64,000 bases of DNA from Sinorhizobium sp. A49 (GTDB taxonomy: Bacteria > Pseudomonadota > Alphaproteobacteria > Rhizobiales > Rhizobiaceae): contig NZ_MUNW01000035.1 of the NCBI RefSeq assembly GCF_002002725.1, positions 62,001-126,000 on the forward strand. The letters run 5' to 3'. The notes under the pieces are model-generated. The model was given only the letters and a program-made list of their open reading frames with translations. It ran no database searches and was not told the origin of the DNA. Within the stretch, counting starts at the first letter, position 1. The number at the start of each line of letters is the position of its first letter. The translations under genes and the position numbers were made by a program. This document shows, in pieces, positions 63,162-64,000 of this stretch.

Positions 63162-64000
63162 TCAGATGTCGAAGTTGATCATATTGCGCATCATCAGGAT
63201 GCCGATGCTCATCCAGACGAGACCGGCACCGATGATCAGGTGCCCGCGCTGATCGGTGAACAGGATCATCATGTAGTCAGGCGAGGTCAGATAGACGAGG
63301 GTCGACACGATGAACGGCAAGGCACCGATGATCCAGGCCGAAGCCTTGGCTTCCATCGACAGGGCATTGACCTTGGCCTTCATCTTTTTGCGCTCTCGCA
63401 GGACCTTCGACAGGTTGCCAAGCGCTTCCGACAGGTTACCGCCAGCCTGAGCCTGAATGCCGATCACGATCGCAAAGAAATTGACCTCCGACAACGGCAT
63501 GTGATTGATCATGCGCGCGCAGGCTTCGGTGACACTCAGCCCGACCTGCTGCGATTCCACGACCCTGCGGAATTCGCTCTTGACCGGTTCCTGTCCGTCA
63601 TTGGCGATGAGGCGCAGCGCGTCGTTCAAAGGCAGGCCGGACTTGATCGACCGAACCATGATGTCGAGCGCGTTCGGGAACTCTTCAAGGAACTTCTTGC
63701 AACGGCGCTTGATCAGGAAATTGACCAGCCAACGCGGCAGACCTGCGGCGACAATGACGCCGATGCCCGCGGCTATGGCCAGACCGGCACCCAGGAGCAA
63801 CGCGACCAAGGCTGCAAAAAGACCGAACAGTGCGCTGAAAACATAAAACTTGGCCAGCGAGATCGTCAGATTCGCCTGCGCCAGCCGCGCCTTCATCGAG
63901 GGCGCGGCTTTCGCCGATTTTTCCTGCTGCTTCTTCTCGAGCTCCTTCAGCGAATCCTGGACCGACTTGCGCCGCTTCGACATCTCGTTGACGCGATCGC
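63162..64000 (-). CDS. tadB: TadB, type II/IV secretion F-domain membrane protein (5' end outside the window)
   Basis: Partner of TadC. At least 273 aa are visible from an internal Met at 63983, but the frame remains open to the end of the window (codons for Asp-Arg-Val-Asn-Glu precede that Met). Family members are about 330 aa, so the N-terminal part is cut off by the window edge. The T2SSF core reads FPNALDIMVRSIKSGLPLNDALR, then QVGLSVTEACARMINHMP and three further hydrophobic segments. The Lys/Glu-rich start (DSLKELEKKQQEKSA) is the usual cytosolic linker. It precedes tadC by nine bases. Confidence 0.9.
   Translation of the reverse strand, partial: DRVNEMSKRRKSVQDSLKELEKKQQEKSAKAAPSMKARLAQANLTISLAKFYVFSALFGLFAALVALLLGAGLAIAAGIGVIVAAGLPRWLVNFLIKRRCKKFLEEFPNALDIMVRSIKSGLPLNDALRLIANDGQEPVKSEFRRVVESQQVGLSVTEACARMINHMPLSEVNFFAIVIGIQAQAGGNLSEALGNLSKVLRERKKMKAKVNALSMEAKASAWIIGALPFIVSTLVYLTSPDYMMILFTDQRGHLIIGAGLVWMSIGILMMRNMINFDI

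Overview
The window is a dense, high-GC stretch of ordinary chromosome from an alphaproteobacterium of the Rhizobiaceae, most like Ensifer/Sinorhizobium, Rhizobium or Agrobacterium. This rests on gene content and order that I recognise: an orfA-pit phosphate operon, polA next to a MarR gene with a structured RNA between them, dnaK-dnaJ, recF-moeB, gpmA-dapB, a yepA-yejBEF muropeptide importer and tad pilus genes. Palindromic intergenic repeats of rhizobial RIME-like style support it. I see no phage, transposase, tRNA, rRNA or CRISPR, and no obvious broken gene. The last gene (tadB) runs off the right end.

Layout. 87-6548: murQ followed by a complete carbohydrate ABC importer (binding protein, two permeases, ATPase) with an embedded Gfo/Idh/MocA oxidoreductase. 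6680-11870: AcrAB-type RND pump, its TetR regulator and an operator very like the E. coli AcrR site. 11863-17024: purU and polA on the minus strand, an sRNA gene (alpha-r7/Smr7C type) and a MarR gene. 17230-22865: an M20 peptidase, membrane and secreted proteins of unknown role, an EamA transporter, and a minus-strand sRNA with three CCUCCUCCC motifs. 23315-29221: class A PBP, dnaK and dnaJ. 29244-34221: a DUF2182-DUF1326 pair, a divergent SDR/LysR pair and a beta-lactamase-fold hydrolase. 34279-38620: pit-orfA with a Pho box, then recF-moeB-GNAT. 38632-49942: housekeeping metabolism and repair (two-hydroxyacid dehydrogenase, adenosine-type kinase, VOC/TetR pair, nth, Ogt-type repair protein, gpmA, dapB, ABC exporter, glk, mgsA). 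50028-60999: a cell-wall block with the murein endopeptidase mepA, the yepA-yejBEF importer, a hydroxyacid dehydrogenase, a cytosolic NlpC/P60 peptidase with a MarR regulator, and an M17 aminopeptidase. 61134-64000: tadD facing tadC-tadB.

How it fits together. Peptidoglycan turnover recurs at both ends. MurQ splits MurNAc-6-phosphate beside a sugar importer on the left. On the right, MepA cuts crosslinks outside the cytoplasm, YepA-YejBEF imports muropeptides, and two peptidases without signal peptides could digest the stems inside. The class A PBP and dapB (meso-diaminopimelate precursor) supply the synthetic side. glk, gpmA and mgsA belong to central carbon metabolism.

The most interesting signals are the two sRNA loci, the two TetR operator systems sharing an ATACA/TGTAT half-site, the Met-rich DUF2182 plus Cys-rich DUF1326 module, and six copies of one palindromic repeat, one of which forms the leader of recF.
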